From positions 372,001 through 436,000 of the forward strand of contig JAJZUS010000002.1 of NCBI GenBank assembly GCA_021848365.1: DNA of 64,000 nt, written 5' to 3'. The DNA is from Actinomycetes bacterium. GTDB lineage: Bacteria > Actinomycetota > Acidimicrobiia > Acidimicrobiales > RAAP-2. Below are positions 17,531-26,169 of this stretch, piece by piece. The position numbers were made by a program, and so were the translations under genes. Below the pieces are notes generated by a model. It was given only the letters and a program-made list of their open reading frames with translations. It was not told where the DNA came from and made no database searches. Numbering within the stretch: the first letter of the stretch is position 1; every line of letters starts with the position of its first letter.

Positions 17531-17845
17531 CTCTGAGACGGGGTGCTGAATCATCGACGAGGAATACGGTCTCTGCCGGGCGCAACTCGGTCGCCTCAAC
17601 ACCCCCTGGCGTGGCTCGTGAGCACCCCTCGCGGGGTGCGGGATGACGACAATCCCTGGTGGCGCGGGGACGGGGGGCTCTGGAGGTGGCCGCGCGCTTC
17701 CCAGGGAGCGAGACCCGATGGCGTCGCGTGACGGCCCCATCCCCGGCGACACGTCGGGCGGTACGGTCGCCTCCCCACCGGCCAGAACTCACCCCACACA
17801 TTGGAGACGGGCGAGTGGGCCCACCCCCCATCATCGGCGACATCC

Positions 17846-18424
17846 TCAGCCGTTGTACGTCCAGCTCTCGATGTACATCCCCTGACCACAGAACTGGCTG
17901 CAGGTCGTCGTCTCGGGGAGGTTGACCGATCCGGTCCCCAGGTAGGGGTAGTCGTCGAAGACGACCACGGCCTTCACGAGAGGGGTGGCCTCGCACTGGG
18001 TCAGCGTGGAGCTCGACGGGCACGCGTACAGGGTGACGGTCCGGGTGGCCTGGCTCGCCGGCACCTGCACGGTGGAGCACCAGACGGTGATCGAGTAGGT
18101 GGGGTCACCGGCGTTCGCGCCGGGGAAGGTGATCGACGACGTCGGACCGCTACCCCAGCAGTAGGAGGGGGGGTTCGGCGTGAGCGTCGAGTTGGGACCG
18201 TCGACCATCGGCGTGTAGCGGATGTTCTGGATCGCCACCTCGACGGCGGAGCTCGCGTCGTACTGCAGGGTGCGAGCCTGCGCGAACTGGCCGGTGTTGT
18301 TCAAGTCGTTCATCGCGAGGTCGGTGAGCGCCGCGATGATCATCCCTCCGGCGATGATGAATATCAGGGCCAGGATCAGCGTGGCGCCACGGTCACGCTC
18401 GTCGCGCGGAAGTCGTGGGGTCAT
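17846..18424 (-). CDS. PilX-like minor pilin or pilus assembly protein
   Basis: A 192-residue protein with a short basic N-terminus (MTPRLPRDERDRGA) followed by one hydrophobic helix (LILALIFIIAGGMIIAAL) and then an amphipathic helix with NDLNNTGQFAQARTLQYDAS. This layout is that of PilX/TadE-like pilus proteins; there is no GFTLIE-type site, and the RGATLILAL junction with no Glu at +5 may not be cut by PilD. The remainder is exported and holds six cysteines. It lies 28 bases downstream of the Ig-repeat minor pilin and is the last gene of the pilB-pilC-minor pilin run. Confidence 0.7.
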   Translation of the reverse strand: MTPRLPRDERDRGATLILALIFIIAGGMIIAALTDLAMNDLNNTGQFAQARTLQYDASSAVEVAIQNIRYTPMVDGPNSTLTPNPPSYCWGSGPTSSITFPGANAGDPTYSITVWCSTVQVPASQATRTVTLYACPSSSTLTQCEATPLVKAVVVFDDYPYLGTGSVNLPETTTCSQFCGQGMYIESWTYNG

Positions 18425-18452
18425 CGCCTATGACACCTGACAGGGATTCGAG

Positions 18453-20330
18453 TCACCCATTCCAGTTCCACCAGGAGTTCTGGAAGGTGACCTTCACCGG
18501 CCCGTACGTCGTGCCACCCAACGTCACGAAGTAGTAGACGGTCTCGGCGTTCTGGTCCGTGGCGGTGCAGGTAAAGGACCCGTTGGCGTCCGTCACCTGA
18601 GGACGGGGACAACTGATCGATGACGACGCATCTCCCGTCCCGTTACTTCGACCACTCTGGCTGATGGAGAACGCCTGGCCGCTCACTGGATTCCCGTACT
18701 GATCGCAGAAACTTCCCGTGATCGTGGCGGTGGAGCCCGAGTACTGGTTCCACCAGTTTGACGTGTACACGGTCTGCGACGACGGCGAGAGCACGCTCGA
18801 GGAACCCCCGCACGCCGCCACGGCGGGACCGGCGGTGTAGGTGACCGTCACTGAGCCGATGGTCGAACCGTCGACGGTGACCGAGTAGGTGACCTTCTCG
18901 GCGGTCGTGTCACTGAGCGAGCAACTGATCTTTCCGCTGTTATCCGTCGAGGTCGACGGACACGTGATCTTCGAATGACCCGACCCACCGCCGGAGACAA
19001 CCTGATTGACCGTGAAGGGCATGTTCACCACCGGATTGCCATTGCTGTCACAGAAGACCCCGGTCAGTGTGGGCCCGGTCGACGAGCTCACGGGCGCCGT
19101 CGTCGCGCTCACGCTGATGGACGAGGCGCCGACGGCGCCGGCACAGTGAGTCGCCGGCGACCCGAAGAACACGACCGTCGCGCTCGCCGCGCCGGTGACG
19201 TTCGGGCTCGCCGTCGTGTCGACGGCTTGGTAGGTGACGGTCTCCGCCGTACGGTCCTTCACCGTGAACTTGACCTGTCCGTTCGACCCCGTCACTTGAC
19301 TCGTCGGGGTGATCGTCGACTGTCCGTTCTGCGTCACGGTCACGGTCTGCCCAGCGACCCCCGTCCCGCCCGACGTGCAGAAGATCGCCGTCAGCGTCGC
19401 CGACGCCGAGCCGTTCGCCGCCACGTACTGTGGACTGCTCGTCAGGCTCGATGGGAATCCCGAGCAACTCGCCGCCACGGTCGTACCACCACCACCACCA
19501 CCACCACCGCCGCCGCCTCCGCTACTCGACGAGATCGTGATCGAGTTGCTGGTCGCCGACGTCAGGCCCGACGACGTCGCCGTGATCGTGTAGGTGCCGC
19601 TCGCGCTGATGGTGCAGCCCTGGAACGTGACGACGCCGAGCGAGACCGTCCCCACGCAACCGGTGAGGGTCCCGGGGGTGCCCGTCGCGATCTTGAGGGT
19701 GACCGGGGCGGCGCTCGCCGTCGACAATTGGCCGGAGCTGTCCGCCTCCCAGATGACGGGCTGGGTCGGGAACGGGCTCCCCGCCGCGCCACCAACCGGC
19801 TGGACCTTGAAGATCAGCTGCGTCGCCGTCCCACCGAGGGAGATCGCCGGGGCCGTCGGGTTCTGGACGGCCACGCTCAGCGACTGGCTGGTCCCGGACG
19901 AGGTCGACACGGACAAGGTGACGAGCTGCGGGCCGCTCGCCTGAGTGCTCCCCGCCGAGCACGTCCCGGGACTCGAGACGCTGCCCGGGAACGAGGTGCC
20001 GTCCCACCACTGGACACCCGTCACCGACGCGGCGAGGCCCCCGGTCAGAGAGGTGAACTGCAGTTTCTGGTTGTAGTCGCTCGGCGTGGCGCACGGCGTG
20101 TAGAGGCCCTGGGACTGGATCTGCGTCAACGCCTCGTTGGCTGCGCTCCGCAGCGCGGAGTCCAGGCTGGCGAGGCTCCGGTGCTCCGCGGAGGCCGCGA
20201 TGGTTGTCGAGAAGGCCATGACGAGCGACACGGTCGCGAGACCCAACACCGTGAGGGCGAGGAGGACCTCGACGAGGGTGTCGCCCGCGTCACGACGATG
20301 CCGAGCCAGGTAGGCGGCGGGCCACTTCAT
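18453..20330 (-). CDS. Large minor pilin-like protein with a polyglycine hinge and Ig-like repeats
   Basis: A 625-residue protein starting MKWPAAYLARHRRDAG, with a prepilin-type helix next (DTLVEVLLALTVLGLATVSL): Gly at -1, Asp at +1 and Glu at +5. Residues about 145-270 look like a first bacterial Ig-like domain (QPVIWEADSSGQLS, then GTYTITATSSGLTS). A run of 12 glycines covers residues 271-282. After it come three Big_1/invasin-like repeats of about 110 residues, each opening with an xLTGxFC-type strand and closing with AExVTY or AETVYY, each carrying its own cysteine pair. It is probably a pilus-tip adhesin or long surface fibre. The ATG at 20330 shares one base with the stop of the preceding gene (TGATG). 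Confidence 0.82.
   Translation of the reverse strand: MKWPAAYLARHRRDAGDTLVEVLLALTVLGLATVSLVMAFSTTIAASAEHRSLASLDSALRSAANEALTQIQSQGLYTPCATPSDYNQKLQFTSLTGGLAASVTGVQWWDGTSFPGSVSSPGTCSAGSTQASGPQLVTLSVSTSSGTSQSLSVAVQNPTAPAISLGGTATQLIFKVQPVGGAAGSPFPTQPVIWEADSSGQLSTASAAPVTLKIATGTPGTLTGCVGTVSLGVVTFQGCTISASGTYTITATSSGLTSATSNSITISSSSGGGGGGGGGGGGTTVAASCSGFPSSLTSSPQYVAANGSASATLTAIFCTSGGTGVAGQTVTVTQNGQSTITPTSQVTGSNGQVKFTVKDRTAETVTYQAVDTTASPNVTGAASATVVFFGSPATHCAGAVGASSISVSATTAPVSSSTGPTLTGVFCDSNGNPVVNMPFTVNQVVSGGGSGHSKITCPSTSTDNSGKISCSLSDTTAEKVTYSVTVDGSTIGSVTVTYTAGPAVAACGGSSSVLSPSSQTVYTSNWWNQYSGSTATITGSFCDQYGNPVSGQAFSISQSGRSNGTGDASSSISCPRPQVTDANGSFTCTATDQNAETVYYFVTLGGTTYGPVKVTFQNSWWNWNG
19485..19520. repeat. 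Trinucleotide tract coding for 12 glycines
   Basis: On the plus strand ACC occurs eight times in a row, then GCC three times and TCC once. It encodes the polyglycine hinge of the minor pilin. Slippage would change hinge length in whole codons without a frameshift. Confidence 0.85.
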
Positions 20331-21826
20331 CAGTAGCTCCCCGAGAGCAGGAGGGCGAGCGCCACTCCCTCGAGACCGGTTCCGTGCATCTGGGCGGACA
20401 CGAAGGAGGGGGCCGCCACGTCGAGCATCAGCGTGCCCGTCTTCACGTACGAGTTGCCCGAGCTCGGGCCCGCGCAGGTGACCTGGGTCGTGCCGATCCA
20501 GGTCAGGGCCCCGCCGTAGTTGCAGGCGTTGCCGTAGGGCTGACCAGAGATCTGGTTGTTCGGCATCACGGTGAGGGTCTTGTCGGAGCTGAAGGTGATC
20601 CACTCGCCGGGGTCGGTCGACTCCGCGTCGGCCATGACGACCTGCCACCCCGTCGCCGGCTGACCGAGGGAGTTGAAGACCTTGATGTTGGAGATCGTCA
20701 CGGTGTTGGTGCTGCCACCCGAGTAGCTCGTGTCGGTCTGGTAGATCGCCGGGGAGCCCGCGACGCCCGTGTAGAAGGGCGAGTAACCCGACGGGCAGCT
20801 CCCGCTCGACGTCGCCTGGGCGATACCCGGCGGCGACGAGGACAGGTTGATGCAGTCCCCGAGGAACGCCCCCGCGTCATTCGTCTGCCAGGTGGGGAAG
20901 TTGTGGGCTGTCCAGGGCGACGAACCCGTCACCTGGACGGTGAAGGACATCGTGTAGCCACCGGGCAACCCGCCCACCGACATCGAGACGCCGGTCGCGG
21001 CGTTGGCGTGAAGGCTGGCTCCGTCGGCGATGGGCGCGAAGCTGATGAAGCACATGTTGCTCGCGTAGGTTCCCGTCCCGGGCGTGGCGAACGAGCAGGT
21101 CGTCGCCGTCTGCGGCGTGTTCACCAGTCCCCCCGTCGCCTGCGAGGAGCCCGCGTCGGGAGCGGCCGTGAGGATGTAGTTGTAGTTCGTCTGGGTGGCG
21201 TTGACGTTGAGCTGGACGTTGGTCACGCACGACGACGACGTCGTCGTCGTCACCGCGGCCGTGCCCACGCTGGTGCACACCCACGACGTCCCCGCACCCG
21301 TTCCCGTCGGCGTCAGCGTCACCGTCGTCGCGGTCGGCGAGACGTCGAAGGCGACCGTGGAGGTCGACGTCGGCGTGGTCGACGCACCCGCCGCGCAGTA
21401 CTCGCGCACCAGCTCGTCGAGGCTGCCCGCCGGGATGATCGCGTAGGTGACGACGGTCTGGAACGTGTTGGTGCTCGTCGAGAAGTTCCACTCGAGGCCG
21501 ACGAGCTGCGTGCCCGTCCCGCACGCCGGGGTCGAGCCGGTCGTGATCTGAACGGCCGACCGCACGTCCTGGGTGAAGCCCGAGGCGACGACCTGGGCGT
21601 CGGAGGAGTTCGTGAGCCGCGCCGCCGTCGTGCTCGAGAGCGAGAACATCGCCACGAGCGCCATCGCCAGCGCCCCGATGATGAGGGGCATGATGGTGAT
21701 CACGATGACGAGCTCGACGAGGGTGAAGCCCGCGTCATCGCGCGTCGTGCAGGAGTGACCGCCGGGCACGTGCGGGGCCGAGGTTCCCGCGCGGTGGCGG
21801 AGCCAGTGACGAGTCGAGCGCGTCAT
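20330..21826 (-). CDS. PilW/PulJ-like minor pilin with a large exported domain
   Basis: A 498-residue prepilin-like protein. A 33-residue leader with several histidines ends in DDAG, followed by FTLVELVIVITIMPLIIGAL, with Glu at +5. The roughly 440 residues after the helix are rich in Thr, Ser and Gly and contain about ten cysteines; strands such as GYTMSFTVQVTGSSPW and NTVTISNIKVFNSLGQP suggest beta-sandwich domains. It probably belongs to a tip complex with the Ig-repeat pilin encoded next. Its ATG overlaps the pilC stop by four bases (ATGA). It is much longer than typical PilW proteins (about 200-350 residues). Confidence 0.8.
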   Translation of the reverse strand: MTRSTRHWLRHRAGTSAPHVPGGHSCTTRDDAGFTLVELVIVITIMPLIIGALAMALVAMFSLSSTTAARLTNSSDAQVVASGFTQDVRSAVQITTGSTPACGTGTQLVGLEWNFSTSTNTFQTVVTYAIIPAGSLDELVREYCAAGASTTPTSTSTVAFDVSPTATTVTLTPTGTGAGTSWVCTSVGTAAVTTTTSSSCVTNVQLNVNATQTNYNYILTAAPDAGSSQATGGLVNTPQTATTCSFATPGTGTYASNMCFISFAPIADGASLHANAATGVSMSVGGLPGGYTMSFTVQVTGSSPWTAHNFPTWQTNDAGAFLGDCINLSSSPPGIAQATSSGSCPSGYSPFYTGVAGSPAIYQTDTSYSGGSTNTVTISNIKVFNSLGQPATGWQVVMADAESTDPGEWITFSSDKTLTVMPNNQISGQPYGNACNYGGALTWIGTTQVTCAGPSSGNSYVKTGTLMLDVAAPSFVSAQMHGTGLEGVALALLLSGSY

Positions 21827-23166
21827 CCCACTTTCACCTGCCGGTAGATACCGTACATGGCCGAGATCAGCGCCACCGCCACGAAGCCGACGACGACACC
21901 CATGGCGATGATCACCGCCGGCTCGAACAGCGACGTTGCGTGGTCGACCTTAGTCTCGAGCTCCCGGCCGTAGTATTCGGCCGCCACCTCGAGCTGCTGA
22001 TCGAGGGTTCCGGTCTCCTCCCCGACCCGGAACATCTGCTTCGCGGCACCCGGGAAGAGGCCCGTGCGGGTGATCGGCCCCGCGAGCCCCTGGCCCTCGA
22101 GCATGTCCTCGCGAACGCCCTCGAGGGCCTTGCGGTAGACGGTGTTGTTGGCCGACTCGGCGACGACGGCCATCGAGTGGGGCATGTCGACCCCCGCGCG
22201 CAGCAGCGACGCGAGGATCCGGCAGGTGCGCTCGAGCACGGCCGTCTGGGCGATGTCCCCGATCACGGGCAGGCGCAGGATCAGCGTGTCGAGGATCTCG
22301 CGGCCCTTCGAGAGGCGACGCATGGTGATCGTGCCCGCCACGAGGACGACGATGACGAGCGCGATGAGCCACCAGTTCCGCCCCGTCCAACTCGACGTCG
22401 AGAGGAGCATGCGGGTCACGAGCGGCAGCTTGGCGTGGAGCGACGCGAAGAACGTGACGAACCGCGGCAGCACGAAGACGGCGAGGACCACGACCGTGAC
22501 GACGGACATCCCCGCCACGACGCTCGGGTAGATGAGGGCCGAGGTGATCTTCGAGCGCGCCTTCTGGTCGCGCTCCATGTACTCGGCGAGCTGGTTGAGC
22601 ACCACGTCGAGGTTGCCCGTGAGCTCGGCCGACTCGAGGATGCCCACGTAGTAGTTGGGGAAGGCCTCGGGGTGAGCGGCGGCGGCGGCGGCGAAGGTGT
22701 CGCCCCCGCGCAGGCTCGCGATCAGCGACAGGATGACGTTCTTCATCATCGCGCCCGTCGTCTCCTCCTCGATGACCTCGAGGGCGTCCATGATCGGCAC
22801 GCCGGCCGCCACGAAGACGGAGAGCTGGCGCGAGAAGTTCATCACCTCCTTGCGGGGGACTCGCTTCTTCGTGATCTCGAACTGCAGGATGCTGCGCTTC
22901 TCGACGACCTCGATGGGCTGCAGGCCCCGCTCCACGAGCGCGAGGTGCACGGCCCCGGCGCTGGCCCCGGCCTGGACCCCCGCGACCTTCTTGCCCGTGG
23001 CGTCGAGGGCCTGGTAGGCGAAGCGGTGGGGCTTCTTCGCCTGGCGGGCGGCCTTCTTCTTCGCGCGGTCCGCGACCTTGTCGCTCTTCGAGCGGCGCGC
23101 GGCGGTGGCGCGCTCCTTCTTGGACGGCTTCGGGGCCTTGCCGGGAAGGGTCTCGGTGTCGCTCAT
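21823..23166 (-). CDS. pilC: Type IV pilus inner-membrane platform protein PilC
   Basis: A 447-residue GspF/PilC-family protein. About 45 lysine/arginine/alanine-rich residues (KKERATAARRSKSDKVADRA) precede the family core FAYQALDATGKKVAGVQAG. Two GspF domains follow, each with a soluble helical bundle and membrane segments; MNFSRQLSVFVAAGVPIMDA and LERTCRILASLLRAGVDMP are the two repeated signatures. Three hydrophobic segments are seen (around SVVTVVVLAVFVLPRF, WWLIALVIVVLVAG and the C-terminal VIIAMGVVVGFVAVALISAM). It anchors the PilB and PilT motors. The ATG at 23166 overlaps the pilB stop by four bases. Confidence 0.93.
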   Translation of the reverse strand: MSDTETLPGKAPKPSKKERATAARRSKSDKVADRAKKKAARQAKKPHRFAYQALDATGKKVAGVQAGASAGAVHLALVERGLQPIEVVEKRSILQFEITKKRVPRKEVMNFSRQLSVFVAAGVPIMDALEVIEEETTGAMMKNVILSLIASLRGGDTFAAAAAAHPEAFPNYYVGILESAELTGNLDVVLNQLAEYMERDQKARSKITSALIYPSVVAGMSVVTVVVLAVFVLPRFVTFFASLHAKLPLVTRMLLSTSSWTGRNWWLIALVIVVLVAGTITMRRLSKGREILDTLILRLPVIGDIAQTAVLERTCRILASLLRAGVDMPHSMAVVAESANNTVYRKALEGVREDMLEGQGLAGPITRTGLFPGAAKQMFRVGEETGTLDQQLEVAAEYYGRELETKVDHATSLFEPAVIIAMGVVVGFVAVALISAMYGIYRQVKVG

Positions 23167-24953
23167 AGGGTGTACACACTCCGGAAGACTTCGGCGATGG
23201 TGGTGACGTTCTGCTCCACCAGGTGGATGGCCTCCTGGCGCAGCGTGCGCATGCCCTGTTTCACCGCGAGGGCGCGGAGCTCCTCCTGGGTCGCCCAGCC
23301 GACGACGAGGCGCCGGATCTCGGGGGTCATGACGAGCAGCTCGTAGACGCCGACCCGGTCCTGGTAGCCGGTGTGGGAGCAGAAGTTGCAGCCCCGTCCC
23401 GCGACGAACTCGTCCTTCTCGGAGCCGCCGCTCTCCTGGTAGAAGATCATCTCCTCGGGCGTCGGCTCGTAGGGGGCGATGCACGACGTGCAGATCCGGC
23501 GCAGGAGTCGCTGGCCGACCACGGCGATGACCGACGACGCGACGAGGAACGACTCGATGCCCATGTCGAGCAGGCGGTGCAGCGCCGACACCGAGTCGGT
23601 GGCGTGCATCGACGAGATGACGAAGTGCCCGGTGAGGGCCGACTGGACAGCGACCCTCGTCGTCTCGACGTCGCGGACCTCGCCGACGAGGATCACGTCG
23701 GGGTCCTGGCGCAGGATCGACTTCAGTCCCGAGGCGAAGGTGAGACCCGCCAGCTCGTTGGTCTGGATCTGGTTGATCGAGGGGAAGACGTACTCGACCG
23801 GGTCCTCGATCGTCATGACGTTCAGGCGCTCGTCGCTGACCTCGGTGACCGTGGCGTAGAGGGTCGTCGTCTTGCCCGACCCCGTCGGGCCGGCGCACAG
23901 GACCATCCCGAAGGGCGCGCGAACGAGCTTGCTGTAGACCTCGTGGGTGTCGGCCGGCATGCCGAGGTCCCCGAGCCGTAGGACCGAGCGCGTCTTGTCG
24001 AGGATTCGCATGACGCACTTCTCGCCCATGATGGTCGCCACGGTCGAGACGCGCACGTCGACCTCGCGGCCGTCGATCATCGTGGTCAGCTGCCCGTCCT
24101 GGGGTCGGCGCCGCTCCACGATGTTCATGTCGGCCATGACCTTGATGCGACTGATGAGGCCGGGCCCCACCGTCGCCGGCAGCTCCAGGATCGACTTGAG
24201 CGCGCCGTCGATGCGGAAGCGGACGCGCACCACGTTCTCCGAGGGCTCGATGTGAACGTCCGACGCGCGATCGCGCATGGCCTGGGTCAGGATCCGGTCG
24301 ACGATCTGGACGACGGGGGCGTCTTCCGCGACGACCTCGTCGACGGGGGAGTCGGTCACGCGGCGCCGGGCGTCGTCGACGACCCGGAACGCGGCGATGA
24401 GGCGGTCGACGTCCGACGTCGCCCGGTAGTTCGCGTCGATGGCCCAGCGAACGTCGGACAGTGACGCGAGCAGCATCGCCACTCGGCGCCCGGTGGTGCG
24501 CTCGAGTCCCGCGCGCAGCGCGTCGTTGGGCTCGACCGCCGCCACCACCAGGGTGTCGTTGTCGATCCGGATCGGCATGACCAGCTGCTCGCGCGCCATC
24601 TCCTCGGGGATCATCGTGACGATGGACTCGTCGATCGCCTCGATGTGCAGGTTGACGACCGGCAGCCCGACGAGGGAGGAGAGCACCTCCGTGAGGGCCC
24701 GCTCGCTGATGACGTCCGACGCCACCAGGATCTGGCCGAGCCGCTGCCCGTTGGTCCGCTGCTCCACGAGGGCCGTCGCCAGTTGGTCCTCCGTGATGAG
24801 GCCCTGGCTCACCAGCAGGTCACCGAGTCGACCCTTCAGGGGGGCGGTGGCGGCTTCCGGAATGGGGGTCTCGACGCGCCCCGAGACGGACGACGTGATC
24901 TCGTCCGCATCGACGGTGTCGACGTGCCCCCTCTCACGACGCTTGAAAGCCAC
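23163..24953 (-). CDS. pilB: Type IV pilus assembly ATPase PilB
   Basis: A 596-residue GspE/PilB-family ATPase. An N-terminal MshEN-type domain (GRLGDLLVSQGLITEDQL, then GQRLGQILVASDVISE) may bind cyclic di-GMP, as such domains do in MshE and some PilB proteins. The motor follows: SDVHIEP, Walker A GPTGSGKTT, TIEDPVEYVFP, Walker B ILVGEVRD, His box SSMHATDSVSALHR, and the tetracysteine zinc site (CTSC and CNFC). It powers pilus extension. GAGG lies six bases ahead of the GTG at 24953. It heads a leftward operon pilB-pilC-pilW-like-Ig pilin-PilX-like joined by 1-4 base overlaps. The nearby cyclic di-GMP enzymes at 3.8-11 kb make control by that messenger plausible. Confidence 0.93.
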   Translation of the reverse strand: MAFKRRERGHVDTVDADEITSSVSGRVETPIPEAATAPLKGRLGDLLVSQGLITEDQLATALVEQRTNGQRLGQILVASDVISERALTEVLSSLVGLPVVNLHIEAIDESIVTMIPEEMAREQLVMPIRIDNDTLVVAAVEPNDALRAGLERTTGRRVAMLLASLSDVRWAIDANYRATSDVDRLIAAFRVVDDARRRVTDSPVDEVVAEDAPVVQIVDRILTQAMRDRASDVHIEPSENVVRVRFRIDGALKSILELPATVGPGLISRIKVMADMNIVERRRPQDGQLTTMIDGREVDVRVSTVATIMGEKCVMRILDKTRSVLRLGDLGMPADTHEVYSKLVRAPFGMVLCAGPTGSGKTTTLYATVTEVSDERLNVMTIEDPVEYVFPSINQIQTNELAGLTFASGLKSILRQDPDVILVGEVRDVETTRVAVQSALTGHFVISSMHATDSVSALHRLLDMGIESFLVASSVIAVVGQRLLRRICTSCIAPYEPTPEEMIFYQESGGSEKDEFVAGRGCNFCSHTGYQDRVGVYELLVMTPEIRRLVVGWATQEELRALAVKQGMRTLRQEAIHLVEQNVTTIAEVFRSVYTL

Positions 24954-25008
24954 TACCGACCTCAGCCTTCTCTACTTGACGAACAGGAATAACTCACCCC
25001 TAGCACGT

Positions 25009-25046
25009 TCGACCCCCCGGGGTCGACGCGGCCAGCGGCCCTGGCC
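25009..25046. repeat. Two adjacent palindromes upstream of pilB
   Basis: TCGACCCC-CC-GGGGTCGA (25009-25026) and GGCCAG-CGGCC-CTGGCC (25030-25046) stand side by side 56 to 93 bases upstream of the pilB start. They could terminate the small gene at 25207-25425 or be operator sites for the pilus operon. Nothing else is recognised in the 253-base gap. Confidence 0.35.
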
Positions 25047-25206
25047 CTCGCGCTTACTTTAGGTGGCGTCGGGAAGGACGGCCCAACATTTCTTCAATAT
25101 GACGTGCGACGGTCCATCACGTGTCGATAGGACAGGTGTCGCCACCTCGCGTCGCGGCCCTGCTGACGGGCTCCACCCGGCCCGCGATCGTGCGACCGGG
25201 GCGGCC

Positions 25207-25425
25207 TTACCCGAAGCGCTGCATCGACTGAGGCGCGACGACGACGGCCTTCCCTCGCGCGAGGATCTCAGCCCCCTGGCGCAGCACGTCCATCAGGTCG
25301 CGCGAGAGGGGAATCGACGTGCCCTGTGGGCCACACAGGGACACGAACCCCTCAGTATCGAGAATCTCGATCACGTGATCGTAATTCTCAGGCTCCCGCT
25401 GTGGGAGAACGGCGATCGTTGCCAT
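25207..25425 (-). CDS. Small protein like the N-terminal half of excisionase-family antitoxins (paralogue A)
   Basis: A 72-residue protein starting MATIAVLPQREPENYDHVIE and ending ILARGKAVVVAPQSMQRFG. The pattern 'GPQGTSIPLSRDLMDVLRQG ... RGKAVVV' resembles the segment that precedes the helix-turn-helix in small excisionase-type (HTH_17) antitoxins, but the chain stops where the DNA-binding part should begin. The ATG at 25425 is chosen because GGAGG stands five bases before it. A paralogue lies 300 bases upstream on the same strand (25725-25940). No toxin-like partner is visible beside either. I do not know what it does; a dimerisation or regulator role is a guess. Confidence 0.65.
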   Translation of the reverse strand: MATIAVLPQREPENYDHVIEILDTEGFVSLCGPQGTSIPLSRDLMDVLRQGAEILARGKAVVVAPQSMQRFG

Positions 25426-25724
25426 CGTTTCCTCCGAGCCCTCACTACTGCCCGACAAATCCAGGATAACTATCGGACAACGAAAAAAACGTCATACCCG
25501 GGGGCCCGGTGACAGGTGGGTGACGCTCCGCGTCGCGGTCGCGTTTCACCGATCCGCGTGGTCTCCCCTCGAGGGCCCGCGCCCACCTCCCGTACGGTGG
25601 TGCGCCATCGAGCGATGCGCCGAGCCGCCGACGTCGGCGGGCCCGTCGAGGGTCCGAGGACCCGTGGCGCCCCGGGTGCGGCGCTCGTCGGGTCGCCCGG
25701 GTGTGGCGCGGGGCGACCACGGCG

Positions 25725-25940
25725 TCAGGCGAACCGGACGCGCGACTGGGGCTGGATGACGACCGCCTTGTCGCGGGCCATGTAGAAGGCGGCGGTGCGC
25801 ACGACCGCGATCAGGTCGGACGGCACCTCGACGACGACGCCGTCGCTCGTGGTCATGGTCGCCGTCGTGGCGTGCTCGAGGGACTCGACGATGCGGTCGT
25901 AGCGTTCCGCCGGATTGATCGGCAGAACTATCGCGTCCAC
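25725..25940 (-). CDS. Small protein like the N-terminal half of excisionase-family antitoxins (paralogue B)
   Basis: A 71-residue protein that aligns over its full length with paralogue A: DAIVLPINPAERYDRIVESL matches its N-terminus and YMARDKAVVIQPQSRVRFA its C-terminus, both ending a few residues after the PQS. The GTG at 25940 has GGAGG eight bases upstream; a GTG at 25955 is an alternative but would add five residues not found in the paralogue. As in A, no helix-turn-helix follows. The 285 bases between the two genes hold no feature I recognise. The pair looks like an old tandem duplication. Confidence 0.65.
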   Translation of the reverse strand: MDAIVLPINPAERYDRIVESLEHATTATMTTSDGVVVEVPSDLIAVVRTAAFYMARDKAVVIQPQSRVRFA

Positions 25941-26110
25941 GTCGTCACCCTCCACTTCTCGATCGTCACCGGGACGACCACCACGTCTCGGTCCAATGTA
26001 ACGAGGAGCTTCCTTAGAGGAGCCTGAGTTTGGAGTCCTCTTATGAAAAACACTTTCTCAATCCGACGGAGGAATTCGACAAATTATTGGCGTCGCCCCG
26101 TGACGTGGCA

Positions 26111-26138
26111 TTTGCGGTGCCGTCTGGCGTGCTACAAC
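26111..26138 (+). promoter_or_regulatory. Candidate promoter of the acetylation operon
   Basis: TTTGCG (26111-26116) and TACAAC (26133-26138) are 16 bases apart, in the last part of an A/T-richer gap. The start would fall about 25 bases before the ATG at 26170. Confidence 0.35.
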
Positions 26139-26169
26139 GACGGATGGGGGTAGCCACGAGGTGCCGACC

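Larger units (their letters stand above)
17375..17845. other. 471-base gap between pilA and the upstream minor pilin gene
   Basis: No convincing gene is seen. The half next to pilA (17375-17535) is A/T-richer and holds the candidate promoter and palindrome. The other half is G/C-rich and contains a hairpin, GCACCCC (17622-17628) pairing with GGGGTGC (17633-17639), which could end the leftward pilB operon transcript about 200 bases past its last stop codon. Confidence 0.5.

Noticed and set aside
19485-19520. Possible phase-variable repeat
   Set aside because: The unit is three bases, so length change keeps the frame; it can alter the hinge but cannot switch the gene off.
25445-25720. A 91-codon open frame between the two small paralogues
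   Set aside because: Arg/Pro/Gly-rich, without a Shine-Dalgarno sequence or similarity to anything; likely chance.
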